Source of the DNA: Bacteroidota bacterium | Lineage (GTDB): Bacteria; Bacteroidota; Rhodothermia; Rhodothermales; UBA10348 | Assembly (NCBI GenBank): GCA_029262775.1 | Contig: JAJCYR010000094.1 | Location: forward strand, 1 to 56,830 | Length of the DNA: 56,830 bases | Direction of reading: 5' to 3' | In this document: positions 35,066 to 44,643 of the stretch, piece by piece | How the letters are laid out: the number at the start of each line of letters is the position of its first letter | Position numbering within the stretch: position 1 is the first letter of the stretch | Notes under the pieces: generated by a model | The model's input: the letters and a program-made list of their open reading frames with translations, nothing else | Database searches by the model: none | What the model was told of the DNA's origin: nothing | Program-made: the position numbers and the translations under genes

Positions 35066-36094
35066 TCAGAAATAAATGCGGAAATCAATCATACGCGTGT
35101 TTCCCAGAAGGTCGAACGGAACGAGCGCAAAATCAAATCCGAAACGAACGCCCGAGACCTGCACATCGAGCCCTGAGCCATAGGAGAAGTGGGAATCCAC
35201 GTTATCTATGCCAGCATCCTTGTACCCCATGCGGGCATCGAACGTGAGCATCCTGGTCTGGTATTCCAGTTGGGCACCGAGATCTGCATTCAGGTTGTTG
35301 TCGTTCGTCTGATTGGCGTCGGCGAGCAAGGTGAGTGTAACGTCCGACGTGGAGACCACCGGAACGGCAACGCCGAACTTGAACGAAAGCGGCAAATCCC
35401 AACTGTCCATCTTGATGCGCGCCGGGATGCTCTCAGAACTGCCACTGCTCTGCGCATCCACATCCACCTTCAACTCCGAATTGATGCCATCCATCTGCAT
35501 CTTGCCCCCGAAGTTCATGATGGATGCAGCAACGGTCATGCCATTCATATACTTGGTGACCAGCACAAAGCCGAGGTCCACTGCACCTGTCGTCGCTGTC
35601 ATGTCACGGATGGACTGCCGGATAAGCTTGGTTGTACCTCCGAAATAGAAGGCATCGGTCAGCGGCATGGCATACGACACACCCAGGCTGAGGTCGTTCG
35701 CCGTGAACGTTTCACCCGTTCCCTCCGGTTGACTGACCGTACGCACGTCCATGTCGCCATAATCCACAGAGGCCAGACTGAGTCCCACCACGCCAGTCCG
35801 CATCACGGGTAGCGTCAGTGCGGCCGCATTGTAGTCAATGCCTGCCACCCACTGGTTATTCGAAAAGAACAGGCCACCCCGGTGTGAGTCCCTATAAGGC
35901 CTCGCGATACCCCCGGGATTCCAGAAGAGCGCATCCGGGCCGGTGGCGATGGACGTATAGGCATTACCAAGGGATGCCCCCCGAGCGCCCGTAGCAAGCG
36001 TCAGAAAAGGTGCCGCCGTGGTACCCACCCGGCTCTGACCGAGGGCAGGCAGCGCAACGAGTGCAACCAGAATGTATACGAAAGAGTGGCGCAT
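35066..36094 (-). CDS. PorV/PorQ-family outer membrane barrel protein (copy 3)
   Basis: 342 residues. The start at 36094 is chosen because a GAGGAG ribosome binding site lies seven bases upstream; ATGs at 36109 and 36100 have worse spacing. The signal peptide ends in PALGQ. The mature protein opens with the family signature A-T-G-A-R-G-A-S-L-G-N-A and FWNPGGI, followed by amphipathic strands to a C-terminal IDFRIYF, the terminal Phe being typical of outer membrane barrels. It follows the sorting-domain protein and the TonB receptor in a coupled operon. Its paralogues at 20-1986 also follow a sorting-domain protein, which suggests a recurrent partnership. Confidence 0.85.
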   Translation of the reverse strand: MRHSFVYILVALVALPALGQSRVGTTAAPFLTLATGARGASLGNAYTSIATGPDALFWNPGGIARPYRDSHRGGLFFSNNQWVAGIDYNAAALTLPVMRTGVVGLSLASVDYGDMDVRTVSQPEGTGETFTANDLSLGVSYAMPLTDAFYFGGTTKLIRQSIRDMTATTGAVDLGFVLVTKYMNGMTVAASIMNFGGKMQMDGINSELKVDVDAQSSGSSESIPARIKMDSWDLPLSFKFGVAVPVVSTSDVTLTLLADANQTNDNNLNADLGAQLEYQTRMLTFDARMGYKDAGIDNVDSHFSYGSGLDVQVSGVRFGFDFALVPFDLLGNTRMIDFRIYF

Positions 36095-36101
36095 GGTCAT
36101 A

Positions 36102-36107
36102 CTCCTC
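36102..36107 (-). promoter_or_regulatory. Shine-Dalgarno GAGGAG that fixes the PorV-like start
   Basis: GAGGAG on the minus strand overlaps the stop of the 1126-aa gene and lies seven bases before the ATG at 36094. Two earlier ATGs (36109, 36100) are in the wrong place for it. Confidence 0.7.
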
Positions 36108-39100
36108 ATTTCACGATTGCGAATTTACCCACGTGCTCACCCACGCCGGGTGCTTCGACATGGTACACATAGATGCCATAGGCGGCATCCTGGTCTCCGG
36201 AAGTGCGCAGATCCCAGAACGCGGATCCGTTATCTTCGGCCGTGAAGTGCTCAATCACATCGACCACTTCCCCACGGATGTTGAAAATGGTGATCGTGCA
36301 ATTACGAGGCAGATTGATGAACTGCAGGCGGCGTTCGCCCCGGCCCGAAATCTGGCTGCGTTGTTCGAACGCAGACGCACCCACATACGGGTTGGGCACC
36401 ACGCCAATATCGTCGAGTTCCTGCCGGGCAAGATCGGTGTCAATTTCGCTGCCTTTGAGCGTGAACTGGAAGAAATCCCCGGTCTGGAACTCGCGCAACG
36501 GCGTTACACGAAACACCGCACCCGGATCCGGTTCGTCCGAGGCAGACCCGCTCGGCACGCGGAACGAGACCCGGTATCGAAACTTGCGCTGGAATCCCTC
36601 ACGCTCCGAAATCAGGAACGTGTCCCCTTCGTCAAATTCGCGGTTGTTGTTTTCGTCGCGCAACAGGAGTTCAACAGGCTCCCCTGTCGACGCATTGAAC
36701 GGAAACACCGGCACCGGTGTCGTCAGGAACCCGATCCCGAACCGGGGAGGCATATACAGGGAATCGGCCGGATCGACCCAGCGCAGCTCGTAATCGTAGG
36801 GGGACGGCACGGCAAGGCCCGTGGTATCGGCCTTCACACTCGCAATCCAGTTCGACCCGACTCCATCCAGCGTTCCGGCATCCAGGCTGAGCAGTTCGGA
36901 ACTGGTGCCCGGACTGCCCACGAAGCCGGTCCGCTCTGCATCGAGGCGGACCTGGCCGGGCACGTTTTCAATATTATTGATCTCCACAACGAAACCATCG
37001 ACCATGGGCGAGACGGGCACAAGCTCCGATTTCTCTACAGAAACCTCCCCCGTGCCCATATCCAGGATGTCGTAGGCCCACGTTTCCAACAGATCCGTAG
37101 CATCGTTGTCGTCATCCCGGCTGTAGAGGCGCACCCGGTATGGATTGTTCGGTACGAGGTCATTGTTCGAGAGCACCCGAACGTTCAGCGACCCGGAGCC
37201 CACGCCCTCCGTGACCCGCGACAGATCCTCGTTCACGGCGCCATCCACCAGACCCGCCGGCCGCGATCGTGGGACCACGATAGCCGCATTCTGCGATACG
37301 CCCTGCACGTTGCCCGCCAGATCCACAGAGATATTGAATACATTTTCCTGCGGGTCGATGGATAGCTCACCGTCGGCCTCAATGCCCCGATCGTAGGCTA
37401 CCAACGCGTAATAATAGGTGAGCCCGTTGGTTACGTCATCATCCACATAGGAGAACGAGAGCCCCGTGTTGTCTCCCATATCGAAAAGTCCTTCGCCCTC
37501 CAATACCGGTATCGGGCCCCTGATGTCATTGTCCAGATCCCACTGGGCTATGGGCTTGAAGAACGTTGGTGTGCCGTCCACATTGGTAATGGTGCGCGCG
37601 TCAGAGAGCAGGGGGTCCGTGCCCTTGTACAGTCGAAACCCTTCAAAGTCGAACTCCTGGCTGAAACGGTCGAAACTGGCAACGGCGAGCGTATCCCACG
37701 TAAGCACGACGCGCCCGTCGCCTGGAATAGCCGACAGGGTCGGCGTGAAGGGCGCCTGCGCAAAATTGTAGTCCGCATTGTAAATGTTCTGTACCGTGCG
37801 GCGGTTCTTGAAGAAGTCGCGCTCATCCTCGCCGAATATCCAGGCCGTAGAGAAAAAATCGGTGTCTCCGGCGAACAGGTTGACGGGCCCCGAGACAAAC
37901 AGCAGGAACGGTTCAATGTCCGCCTCAAACGCATCGGCAGGCGTACCCAGCGGGAACTGTGCAAAATTAAGGATGCGGTCGAACATCCACGTGTCGTCGC
38001 GCATGTTGTCACCATTCTCGTAGAACGGACGCGAAGACAGGTCGAATCCGGTGAGACCAATCATGTCCGACTCATCCACGTCAAGTTCGTCGAAGTTGGG
38101 CTCGCCCCTGTCGGGAATGCCATTGGCTTCTCCCGGGTCCGGACCCGGGTAGTCGAGATCAAACGGCCCCTTGCCGTCAGCGCCCACGTCATCATTGATG
38201 GCCTCGCCCCGGTCCCACGCGCCGTTTGCGTTTTCGTCCGAGAACCCGACCCAATCCAGGTTTTCATCCCCGGTCCACCACCGACCGGCGACATAGGCGG
38301 CACGCTCTTCGACAGGGCCATTGAAGGCTTCGAACAGGGTCAGATTGTAATTCTGGTTGACGAATTGGCGAATGGCATCCTGCCCCTCGATCAGCATACC
38401 CGGGCCACCGAATCGCTGCTCGTCCGTAATACCGTCCTCATCGTTATCGAGTCCGTCAGTGCTCCTGGACGGGCTTTCCAGAAAGGCGAAGCCGGTATAC
38501 CCCAGTTCATAGAGTGTACCATCCTGACGCTGTCCAATACCATCCTGGTCCCAGCCAAATGTGACATCCTCCTGGGCATTGAAACTGGCATTTTCGTCTC
38601 CCTCTTCGTTACCCAGGCCGTAATCCATGACCTGACTGAAAAACATGCCCTGATCTCCGGCCAGATTGAACCGGTAGTCGGTTTCGGAAGTGTTTGTAAT
38701 CCGGTAGAGCAGGAACATGGTGTCCTCGGCCAGGATGTTGGCCCACTGGAAAATGCGCACCTGCGTCTGCAAGCCCATCCCGCCGATGGTCGAATCGGAG
38801 GGGGTCGGGTAAAACACGCCGTATTGACTGAACGGCTGACCGGTCGGTGAGACATGGTACTCCCGGTCCGAGTAATCGTCCATTACATAAAAACTTTCCA
38901 GGTCGGCGTTGAACACACCACGCCCGAAGAATCCGTTCCACTGGCCCCGCCAGCCCGGATCGCTGGGACTGTCCAGTCTGTCGGGCCAGAAGTCCGGCCA
39001 CGAACCGGAATCATCGCTCAGCGCCGGAACAGGCTCAAGTTGCCCCAGAGAGTTGATCCGGTTCGGGTTGTGAAACCCGCCGAGCGGTAACCATCCCCAG

Positions 39101-39486
39101 ATGTTGCCACTGGGACCGAGGCGCTTTCCCGCGTCCCGATACGTCAGAATGACCGGGTTGACGAGCGTATCGGGGAGACCCCCGAAAAACGGCCATTTCT
39201 GGCGCTCGGCCGGAACGCGACCGGCTGCCATGACGCCCACGCCGTCAATGTGCCGTCCCCCAATGCCCCGTGGCCACACGCCCCAGGGAAGGTCATTCCA
39301 CCTGGCCAGTTCGCCGTGGTTACGAAAGTTGGTCTCGATCAGGTTCCCGTCAAGAATGCCACGGGCAATGCGCGACTCCTGCCCCCGGAATTCAGACGGA
39401 ATGGCTTGCTGTGCCCACGTACTCTGCACCCTCACCAGCAGGAAGGCGAGGAGGGCCAAAGACCAAAATGTGTTAAAGCGCTTCAT
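36106..39486 (-). CDS. Large exported protein with acidic Ca-like loops and sorting-type C-terminus
   Basis: 1126 residues from the ATG at 39486; the signal peptide ends near STWAQQ. No enzyme motif was recognised. Acidic Asp-rich loops of the EF/thrombospondin-3 style occur (DGLDNDEDGITDEQ, DENANGAWDRGE), as does a fibronectin-like part around 615-735 (RVVLTWDTLAVASFDRF, GLTYYYALVAYDRG). The last about 100 residues form a sorting-type module with GVVPNPYVGAS, TITIFNIRGEVVDVI and AAYGIYVYHVEA. It lies between a TonB receptor and a PorV-like barrel, an order I would expect for a substrate or surface partner of both. An ATG at 39501 is an alternative start. Confidence 0.78.
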   Translation of the reverse strand: MKRFNTFWSLALLAFLLVRVQSTWAQQAIPSEFRGQESRIARGILDGNLIETNFRNHGELARWNDLPWGVWPRGIGGRHIDGVGVMAAGRVPAERQKWPFFGGLPDTLVNPVILTYRDAGKRLGPSGNIWGWLPLGGFHNPNRINSLGQLEPVPALSDDSGSWPDFWPDRLDSPSDPGWRGQWNGFFGRGVFNADLESFYVMDDYSDREYHVSPTGQPFSQYGVFYPTPSDSTIGGMGLQTQVRIFQWANILAEDTMFLLYRITNTSETDYRFNLAGDQGMFFSQVMDYGLGNEEGDENASFNAQEDVTFGWDQDGIGQRQDGTLYELGYTGFAFLESPSRSTDGLDNDEDGITDEQRFGGPGMLIEGQDAIRQFVNQNYNLTLFEAFNGPVEERAAYVAGRWWTGDENLDWVGFSDENANGAWDRGEAINDDVGADGKGPFDLDYPGPDPGEANGIPDRGEPNFDELDVDESDMIGLTGFDLSSRPFYENGDNMRDDTWMFDRILNFAQFPLGTPADAFEADIEPFLLFVSGPVNLFAGDTDFFSTAWIFGEDERDFFKNRRTVQNIYNADYNFAQAPFTPTLSAIPGDGRVVLTWDTLAVASFDRFSQEFDFEGFRLYKGTDPLLSDARTITNVDGTPTFFKPIAQWDLDNDIRGPIPVLEGEGLFDMGDNTGLSFSYVDDDVTNGLTYYYALVAYDRGIEADGELSIDPQENVFNISVDLAGNVQGVSQNAAIVVPRSRPAGLVDGAVNEDLSRVTEGVGSGSLNVRVLSNNDLVPNNPYRVRLYSRDDDNDATDLLETWAYDILDMGTGEVSVEKSELVPVSPMVDGFVVEINNIENVPGQVRLDAERTGFVGSPGTSSELLSLDAGTLDGVGSNWIASVKADTTGLAVPSPYDYELRWVDPADSLYMPPRFGIGFLTTPVPVFPFNASTGEPVELLLRDENNNREFDEGDTFLISEREGFQRKFRYRVSFRVPSGSASDEPDPGAVFRVTPLREFQTGDFFQFTLKGSEIDTDLARQELDDIGVVPNPYVGASAFEQRSQISGRGERRLQFINLPRNCTITIFNIRGEVVDVIEHFTAEDNGSAFWDLRTSGDQDAAYGIYVYHVEAPGVGEHVGKFAIVK

Positions 39487-39505
39487 GAAGGCATGCCCCA
39501 TGGCA

Positions 39506-42271
39506 TCAAAAATTGAGTTGAAAGCCCACGCTGACTTCACGTGGTGATCCAAACCAGTCCTGGCGGAAAAAGAATTCGTCGAGGGAGTTCAGACCTCCCA
39601 CCTGCGCGCCCGTTCTTCGAAACTGTTCTTTTTCGAGAGATTCGTCTGAACGGCCCGTGGACGAGTACACAGCAAATTCAACCAGGTTGTCGAACAGGTT
39701 CTGTACCTGCACAAACAACTGTACATCCTGCTGGATGAACGGTGGTTTGTAGAAACTTCGCAGGTCGGTCCAGAACTGTAGTGGCCGGTCTTCATTATTG
39801 GGAATGGTGGAGCGGACGAAATTCCGGGTCGTCGTATACGGTTCCCCGGAGCGCAGGCGATTTATGAACGTCAGGGTCCAGCCCGTGACCGGAACCACTG
39901 TCACCGTGGCGTTGAAAACATGCCTCCGGTCCCAGTTGAGCCGCTGCAAGGACAGTATGGATTCCAGTCCAGACTGTTGACGGCCAAACGCCTCGCCTGG
40001 ATCGGACGCCGTTCCTTCCGCAAACTGAAGCGTGTAGTCGAACGTCCAGCTGAGCCGCCCGCCTGGGCGGTCGAACATCGAAAAGGTAAGGCCCCGCACT
40101 GTACCATAGTCACGGTTGATCCACCGGACCGCAAAATCACCCGTGGGCGTACGGAGGATTTCCTGGCCCGTCAGGTTGCGCACGTCCTTCGAGAATATGG
40201 TCAGCTCGAGCGCTACTTCCTCGGTCAGCCCCTGCTGCAGACCCACCTCGAACGCGAGTGTTTTCTCCGGCTCCAGCGAAGCATTTCCAAACTGCGTGGA
40301 TCCCGCCTGGGGGTTCACCTCATACTCCGGATTTGTGTACAACAGGCTGAGCTGCGGAACCTGGAAGAACAGCCCGGCAGAGAAGCGCATGACGCCGGTG
40401 GCCGAAATGGGAAAGGCAATGCCAATACGGGGACTGAGTTGGATTTCCGGGTCGGCAGCTTTTCTGTTCAGGAGCGAATCGGACGCATTCGTCTGATCGG
40501 TGATGTACGTCTCTTCAGCCTGACGCCAGTCAATTGGAATGTCGAAATCCGCATCGAAGTAATCGAATCGGAGTCCCGCATTCACAATCAGACCCGTGAA
40601 TTCCATCTTGTCCTGGATGTAGGCAGAAAACTCTTTGGGGCGCACGTCCAACCTGTTGTCGGCAAAACGGTCTGGGGAAATCTGAGGCCGGTTGTTGGTC
40701 CTCGCCGAGCGCTCAATGCCGAAACTCCGGTTGTCCAGCCTGTGCAGACGGGTCATGACCCCACCTTTGACCAGGTGCTGGTTGTTGACCTGACTCGAGA
40801 AGTCTGCAAGGAGCGTATGCGTCACCGTCAGTTGGTCGTCGGTAAACAGGTCGTTGCCACCCACATCGAAGGCATTCTGCCCTTCCAGATTCCGATTTTG
40901 TGGGAATTGGATGCGTGAGTCCGTGGGGTCTTCGAACAGGTAGCTGTCGAATTTGTCTCTCAGGTAACTATACGACACTTTTCCAAAGGAACGTGCTCCG
41001 ATCATGTACCGGAAGGAAGCAATATGCGTCTGGCTTCCGAATTTGCCAGTGTTCAATCCGTCAGGAACATATTTGGCGCCGTGACTGAACGGATCAAACT
41101 CCCCATCCTGCCAGAACAGATTGTAGTCCAGCTTCGCAGTTGACGTGATGCGTGCGGTGAGGCCCAGGTTGACGGACACGCGCTCATTGGTACCCATGGA
41201 TGCGAAGTCTCCATCTCCCGTGGACTCGATATTCCACGTGGACGGGTCGCGACCCGTCGTCAACCCCGTCGAGGAGTCAGATGCCGAAAATAAATCCCGC
41301 CCGAACAGATGCCCCTTGTCCTCCAGCCGCCTGGCTGTGACCTGCACACCCAGTCTGTGACTGAGAAGTGGGCCACCAAAAGAAAACTGCACATCGGTCA
41401 GGTTGTCGGTGGGAGCCATCTCCGAAAACGTGTACTGGCGCGACTCGAAATCGTTGAACGACAGATTGGTACCGGGACCCGTCGTTCGGTTCACAAACTC
41501 CTGCTTCCGCCCCGACACCAGCGTTCCTGCATAGGCAAGAACGCGACCACTCCACTCCGATGGTACATCCTTGGTAACAATGTTCACCACGCCAGACTGC
41601 GCCTGCCCGAACTCGGCATTGAATACGCCGCTGATGACCTGGAGCGTTGAAACCATGTTCTGCTCAATCTCGAACGCCGCCTGGTTGTTGAAGGCATTGT
41701 TGATGGGAACACCGTTCACAAGGTAGGCCACCTCTCCGGTTCGGCCTCCCCGGAAGCGCCCATCCACAACGCCTGCCTGCAGATTGATGGCATCACCGAT
41801 GCCCGTGACCGGAAGCGCTTGCAGCTGTTCTGCGTTCACTACAGAGGTTGTTGTGGTGCGGTCCATTTCCACGATGTCCCGCTCGGCGACGACCACGACT
41901 TCCTCCCCCTCGAACACCTCCTCCCGCATATTGAAATCGATGCGCGTCGTCTGGTCCAGTTCTACCTGTACGTTCTCAACGATTTGTGTGGCAAACCCGA
42001 TGAATTGGGCACGGATTGTATACGTACCCGGTGACAACCTCAAAATGACATATTCGCCATCGGCGTTCGTCGACGCGCCCTGCGTCGTACCCTCCACAAT
42101 AACGTTCACGCCCGGAAGCGGCGCCCCGGTCGCGGCATCCACGACCGTACCTGCAATTTTTCCGTAGATGATGTCGGATCCATCGCTGGTCGGGGATGAG
42201 TCGGCACCGAAAGCGGCCGCGGTGTGCACCGCGGCCGCCAACAGTACCATCAACACAGTTCGTGGAGTCAT
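39506..42271 (-). CDS. TonB-dependent receptor with CarboxypepD_reg-like N-terminal domain
   Basis: 921 residues. Signal peptide about 1-22; a CarboxypepD_reg-like domain about 36-115 (IAGTVVDAATGAPLPGVNVI, DGEYVILRLSPGTY); a TonB-box-like EEVVVVAERDIVEMD; a plug domain about 130-235 (VAYLVNGVPINN and GQAQSGVVNIVTKD); then a barrel ending in VGFQLNF with the terminal Phe. It imports a ligand across the outer membrane with TonB energy. There is no SusD gene beside it, so it is not a classical SusC pair. In context the ligand is inferred to be a beta-glucan oligosaccharide. Its ATG overlaps the CBM9-like stop by one base. Confidence 0.93.
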   Translation of the reverse strand: MTPRTVLMVLLAAAVHTAAAFGADSSPTSDGSDIIYGKIAGTVVDAATGAPLPGVNVIVEGTTQGASTNADGEYVILRLSPGTYTIRAQFIGFATQIVENVQVELDQTTRIDFNMREEVFEGEEVVVVAERDIVEMDRTTTTSVVNAEQLQALPVTGIGDAINLQAGVVDGRFRGGRTGEVAYLVNGVPINNAFNNQAAFEIEQNMVSTLQVISGVFNAEFGQAQSGVVNIVTKDVPSEWSGRVLAYAGTLVSGRKQEFVNRTTGPGTNLSFNDFESRQYTFSEMAPTDNLTDVQFSFGGPLLSHRLGVQVTARRLEDKGHLFGRDLFSASDSSTGLTTGRDPSTWNIESTGDGDFASMGTNERVSVNLGLTARITSTAKLDYNLFWQDGEFDPFSHGAKYVPDGLNTGKFGSQTHIASFRYMIGARSFGKVSYSYLRDKFDSYLFEDPTDSRIQFPQNRNLEGQNAFDVGGNDLFTDDQLTVTHTLLADFSSQVNNQHLVKGGVMTRLHRLDNRSFGIERSARTNNRPQISPDRFADNRLDVRPKEFSAYIQDKMEFTGLIVNAGLRFDYFDADFDIPIDWRQAEETYITDQTNASDSLLNRKAADPEIQLSPRIGIAFPISATGVMRFSAGLFFQVPQLSLLYTNPEYEVNPQAGSTQFGNASLEPEKTLAFEVGLQQGLTEEVALELTIFSKDVRNLTGQEILRTPTGDFAVRWINRDYGTVRGLTFSMFDRPGGRLSWTFDYTLQFAEGTASDPGEAFGRQQSGLESILSLQRLNWDRRHVFNATVTVVPVTGWTLTFINRLRSGEPYTTTRNFVRSTIPNNEDRPLQFWTDLRSFYKPPFIQQDVQLFVQVQNLFDNLVEFAVYSSTGRSDESLEKEQFRRTGAQVGGLNSLDEFFFRQDWFGSPREVSVGFQLNF

Positions 42272-44499
42272 TACTTGACGAGCATCATGGATTGTGTACG
42301 TTCAAACGAGGATCCCGCCTCAATCCGGAACATGTACATGCCAGAGGAAAGGCCCGCCGCGTTGAATACCACTTCATGGCGGCCCGCTGGCATGGTTTCG
42401 CCGTCCACCAGCACCGCTACTTCCTGTCCGAGCACGTTGTACACACTGAGGCGTACCGATTCCGACGTTGCCAGCGAGAACTGGATGGCCGTCGATGCCG
42501 TGAACGGATTCGGATAGTTCTGGTCAAGCGAATATTCGAATGGAAGCGTCGCAAATTCGTCCGTATCCACTGCAAGCGCCCGGCCGGCAAAGGCAATGCT
42601 CGGCCACTGTGCAGGCGTATTCCACCAGCCAGCACCTGCGTTCGCCTTTGAACTCAGAATGGTCTGGGACTCACGCGTAGCGCCATCAGCATCAGCAATG
42701 GCAAAGATCATCGGCACTACCTTGAGTTCACCCGAGGCAGGGACAGCAAACGGGACATCCTGCGCCGGATCCATGATGGATTCGAACGGGAAAGTCAATA
42801 GTACATGCCATCCGGAGCCATCGGAAAGCAGTTCGGCCACGCCACCGCCACCCTGGATTTCGCCGAACACGCCACCACCATTTGCCGGATCAGAAGACGA
42901 GAATACGGACGTCCCGACAATCGTACCAGATCCGTCGACCTGCGGAGCTATACGAAGCTGGTAGTCAGCCGTGGCACCCCGCTGAAAATCTATGTGCGGA
43001 GAGCCACCGATGATGGAACCGTTCGCGTCACGCACATCATAGGCACCAAAGCCCATTTCGAGCGCGTCAAAGTTCCACGTGTCGGTGCCTGGCGTTCCGT
43101 CGGCCGAGAACGTGGCGACATCATCGGTAACCCGCGCATATACATACATGAAGCCCGCATTGTCTGCCGTCACCTTAATGATCGCCGACTGATCATCTTC
43201 GTCGTCCGGCAAGCCAACATCCCCGGCTTTCCAGGTTGTGGCGTCAATCCGGAATGCGGCAACGTCCGGGAAGCCGTCATCCGACACCACGCCACTTGCC
43301 ACATTGTTGAAAATGGTGTTGGCTTCCTGGTCGGTCGCCATCAGGACAAACGGCTGCACCGGAAGATTCGGATTGGCAATCTGCGACGTGGACGCCGAAA
43401 CGTCCCGGTTTTCCACACCAAAGAGGCTGGTCGACGTAACCGCATAGTAGAGTGGCATCGGTGCCAGCGACGGATGCGGTATGGCAAACGAATGGCGCAC
43501 TTCAAAATCGGTTGCATTGAACGCGCGGGACCCGAGCAGAATAGCCTCACCACTGGCAATGGTTTCTGACGTTATGAGGCCCTCGCTCATGTACACGTTG
43601 TATCCGCCAAAATCTGGGTTGGGCGTCCAACTGATCACATTTGCCTCGCCATCCGTGCCAAACGTGGCACCAGTCATGGCGCCCGGCGTCGTCGTCGCTG
43701 CGGACACATCGGTTCCGGGACCACCAATGTACACATTGTCCACATAAACGGGACCCCCGCCCTGATCGGTATCAAAGAAAACCGAAAGTCCGCGCACGGC
43801 GTCCCACTCGAACTCCTCAAAGGTTGCGCCTCCAACGACATCGCCGGGCGCCCAGATGCCAAAGCCTCCGAGGGACCAGGCTCCGCCATAGACCCAGTTT
43901 TTGGCATTGTCATCAAGCGGTGTCGCGAGCGGGTTGCCCTCAGGGTCGACCCCATCCTTGGCCGCATTCAACGCAGCCGTAGTGCTCGGCGGGAGCGGAA
44001 TGGAAAGGTCATGCCACTGTCCGTCACGAAGATCCTCCGGAATGGGCCACTGCAACCGGAACTCCAGGTCGGCCGAGCCATCCTGCGCCGGGCTGTCGTC
44101 CGTCTTGTCAAACATGGTCAATGACAACCCTGGCTTACCGGCATTCAGCGGGTCAACGAGCAGGGAAACGAACAGGGTATCTCCCTCACCAGCCGTTTCT
44201 GACACGTTGGCCGACATGTCCACGCCCACATCCCGTCCCCAGAAAAATCCACCAGCGCTCCAATTGCCATAGTTGAATTTGGCCACGCGGTTTCCACTGG
44301 CGGCATCGAGCGGATCGGCCACATTCTGGGGGTTAACCGTCGGAATCAGGACATTGGGCCCGTCAAAAAACAGAATGAAATCATCGCCCAGTACCGGGGC
44401 GTTGTCCTGGGCCGCGGCGGGTATGACCACCAGCACCGCGAGTGCCAGGATGCCTGCCAGACGAGCGAGCAGAGTGTGAACGGTAGCGCTTTCAGTCAT
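42271..44499 (-). CDS. Secreted carbohydrate-binding (CBM9-like) protein with T9SS-type sorting domain
   Basis: 742 residues from the ATG at 44499, preceded by GAGAGG at five bases. Signal peptide about 1-31. A jelly-roll-like N-terminal module (about 35-235) with WHDLSIPLPP and YVDNVYIGG resembles surface glycan-binding modules. A fibronectin III-like region (about 255-365) is followed by a CBM9/DOMON-like domain (about 370-620: FRIDATTWKAGD, WHVLLTFPFES). The C-terminal domain (about 655-742) has QNYPNPFTAST, VRLSVYNVLGQEV and GLSSGMYMFRIEA, the T9SS type A pattern. No catalytic residues seen, so a glycan-binding surface protein is proposed. It is the first gene of the LacI-regulated operon. 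Confidence 0.85.
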   Translation of the reverse strand: MTESATVHTLLARLAGILALAVLVVIPAAAQDNAPVLGDDFILFFDGPNVLIPTVNPQNVADPLDAASGNRVAKFNYGNWSAGGFFWGRDVGVDMSANVSETAGEGDTLFVSLLVDPLNAGKPGLSLTMFDKTDDSPAQDGSADLEFRLQWPIPEDLRDGQWHDLSIPLPPSTTAALNAAKDGVDPEGNPLATPLDDNAKNWVYGGAWSLGGFGIWAPGDVVGGATFEEFEWDAVRGLSVFFDTDQGGGPVYVDNVYIGGPGTDVSAATTTPGAMTGATFGTDGEANVISWTPNPDFGGYNVYMSEGLITSETIASGEAILLGSRAFNATDFEVRHSFAIPHPSLAPMPLYYAVTSTSLFGVENRDVSASTSQIANPNLPVQPFVLMATDQEANTIFNNVASGVVSDDGFPDVAAFRIDATTWKAGDVGLPDDEDDQSAIIKVTADNAGFMYVYARVTDDVATFSADGTPGTDTWNFDALEMGFGAYDVRDANGSIIGGSPHIDFQRGATADYQLRIAPQVDGSGTIVGTSVFSSSDPANGGGVFGEIQGGGGVAELLSDGSGWHVLLTFPFESIMDPAQDVPFAVPASGELKVVPMIFAIADADGATRESQTILSSKANAGAGWWNTPAQWPSIAFAGRALAVDTDEFATLPFEYSLDQNYPNPFTASTAIQFSLATSESVRLSVYNVLGQEVAVLVDGETMPAGRHEVVFNAAGLSSGMYMFRIEAGSSFERTQSMMLVK

Positions 44500-44526
44500 T
44501 GCGGCCTCTCTATGGTTGGTGTGCGG

Positions 44527-44538
44527 AATGAATTCATT
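44527..44538. promoter_or_regulatory. 12-bp perfect palindrome in the CBM9-like leader
   Basis: AATGAATTCATT lies between the ribosome binding site and the nearer LacI-type operator. Next to it, CGGGC (44540-44544) and GCCCG (44551-44555) can pair around a six-base loop. These may be regulator sites or leader RNA structure; no function is assigned. Confidence 0.35.
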
Positions 44539-44558
44539 TCGGGCGCAACAGCCCGATT

Positions 44559-44572
44559 TGAAAAGGTTTTCA
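44559..44572. promoter_or_regulatory. LacI-type operator O1 (CBM9-TonB operon)
   Basis: TGAAAAGGTTTTCA, an inverted repeat of TGAAAA arms around a two-base centre, matches the general form of LacI/GalR operators. It lies about 60 bases upstream of the CBM9-like start and is one of four identical copies in this locus. Confidence 0.82.
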
Positions 44573-44606
44573 CGATAAGATAATCTACAACGTATCCGAG
44601 CCTGAA

Positions 44607-44620
44607 TGAAAAGGTTTTCA
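44607..44620. promoter_or_regulatory. LacI-type operator O2 (CBM9-TonB operon)
   Basis: A second identical TGAAAAGGTTTTCA, with its centre 48 bases from that of O1. The promoter of the operon probably lies between or over the two sites; TTCATT and TAGATT, 17 bases apart on the minus strand, are possible -35 and -10 boxes. Confidence 0.82.
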
Positions 44621-44627
44621 TGAAGGT

Positions 44628-44643
44628 TTCGTGAAGTCACGAA
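44628..44643. repeat. Inverted repeat after the GH16 stop
   Basis: TTCGTGA-AG-TCACGAA directly follows the GH16 stop codon. It could be a weak terminator hairpin for GH16, though no T-run follows on the minus strand, or a further regulator site next to operator O2. Confidence 0.4.

Noticed and set aside
36010..37365. 451-residue plus-strand ORF opposite the 1126-aa gene
   Set aside because: Antisense to a gene with signal peptide, ribosome-coupled neighbours and a sorting domain. The ORF has no family signature and is His/Arg-rich, as expected of a high-GC shadow.
39920..40918. 332-residue plus-strand ORF opposite the TonB receptor
   Set aside because: Antisense shadow; the receptor frame is continuous and motif-rich.
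35066..44499. Classical SusC/SusD polysaccharide utilisation locus
   Set aside because: The TonB receptor has the CarboxypepD_reg domain but no neighbouring gene has a SusD-like lipoprotein leader or helical TPR fold.
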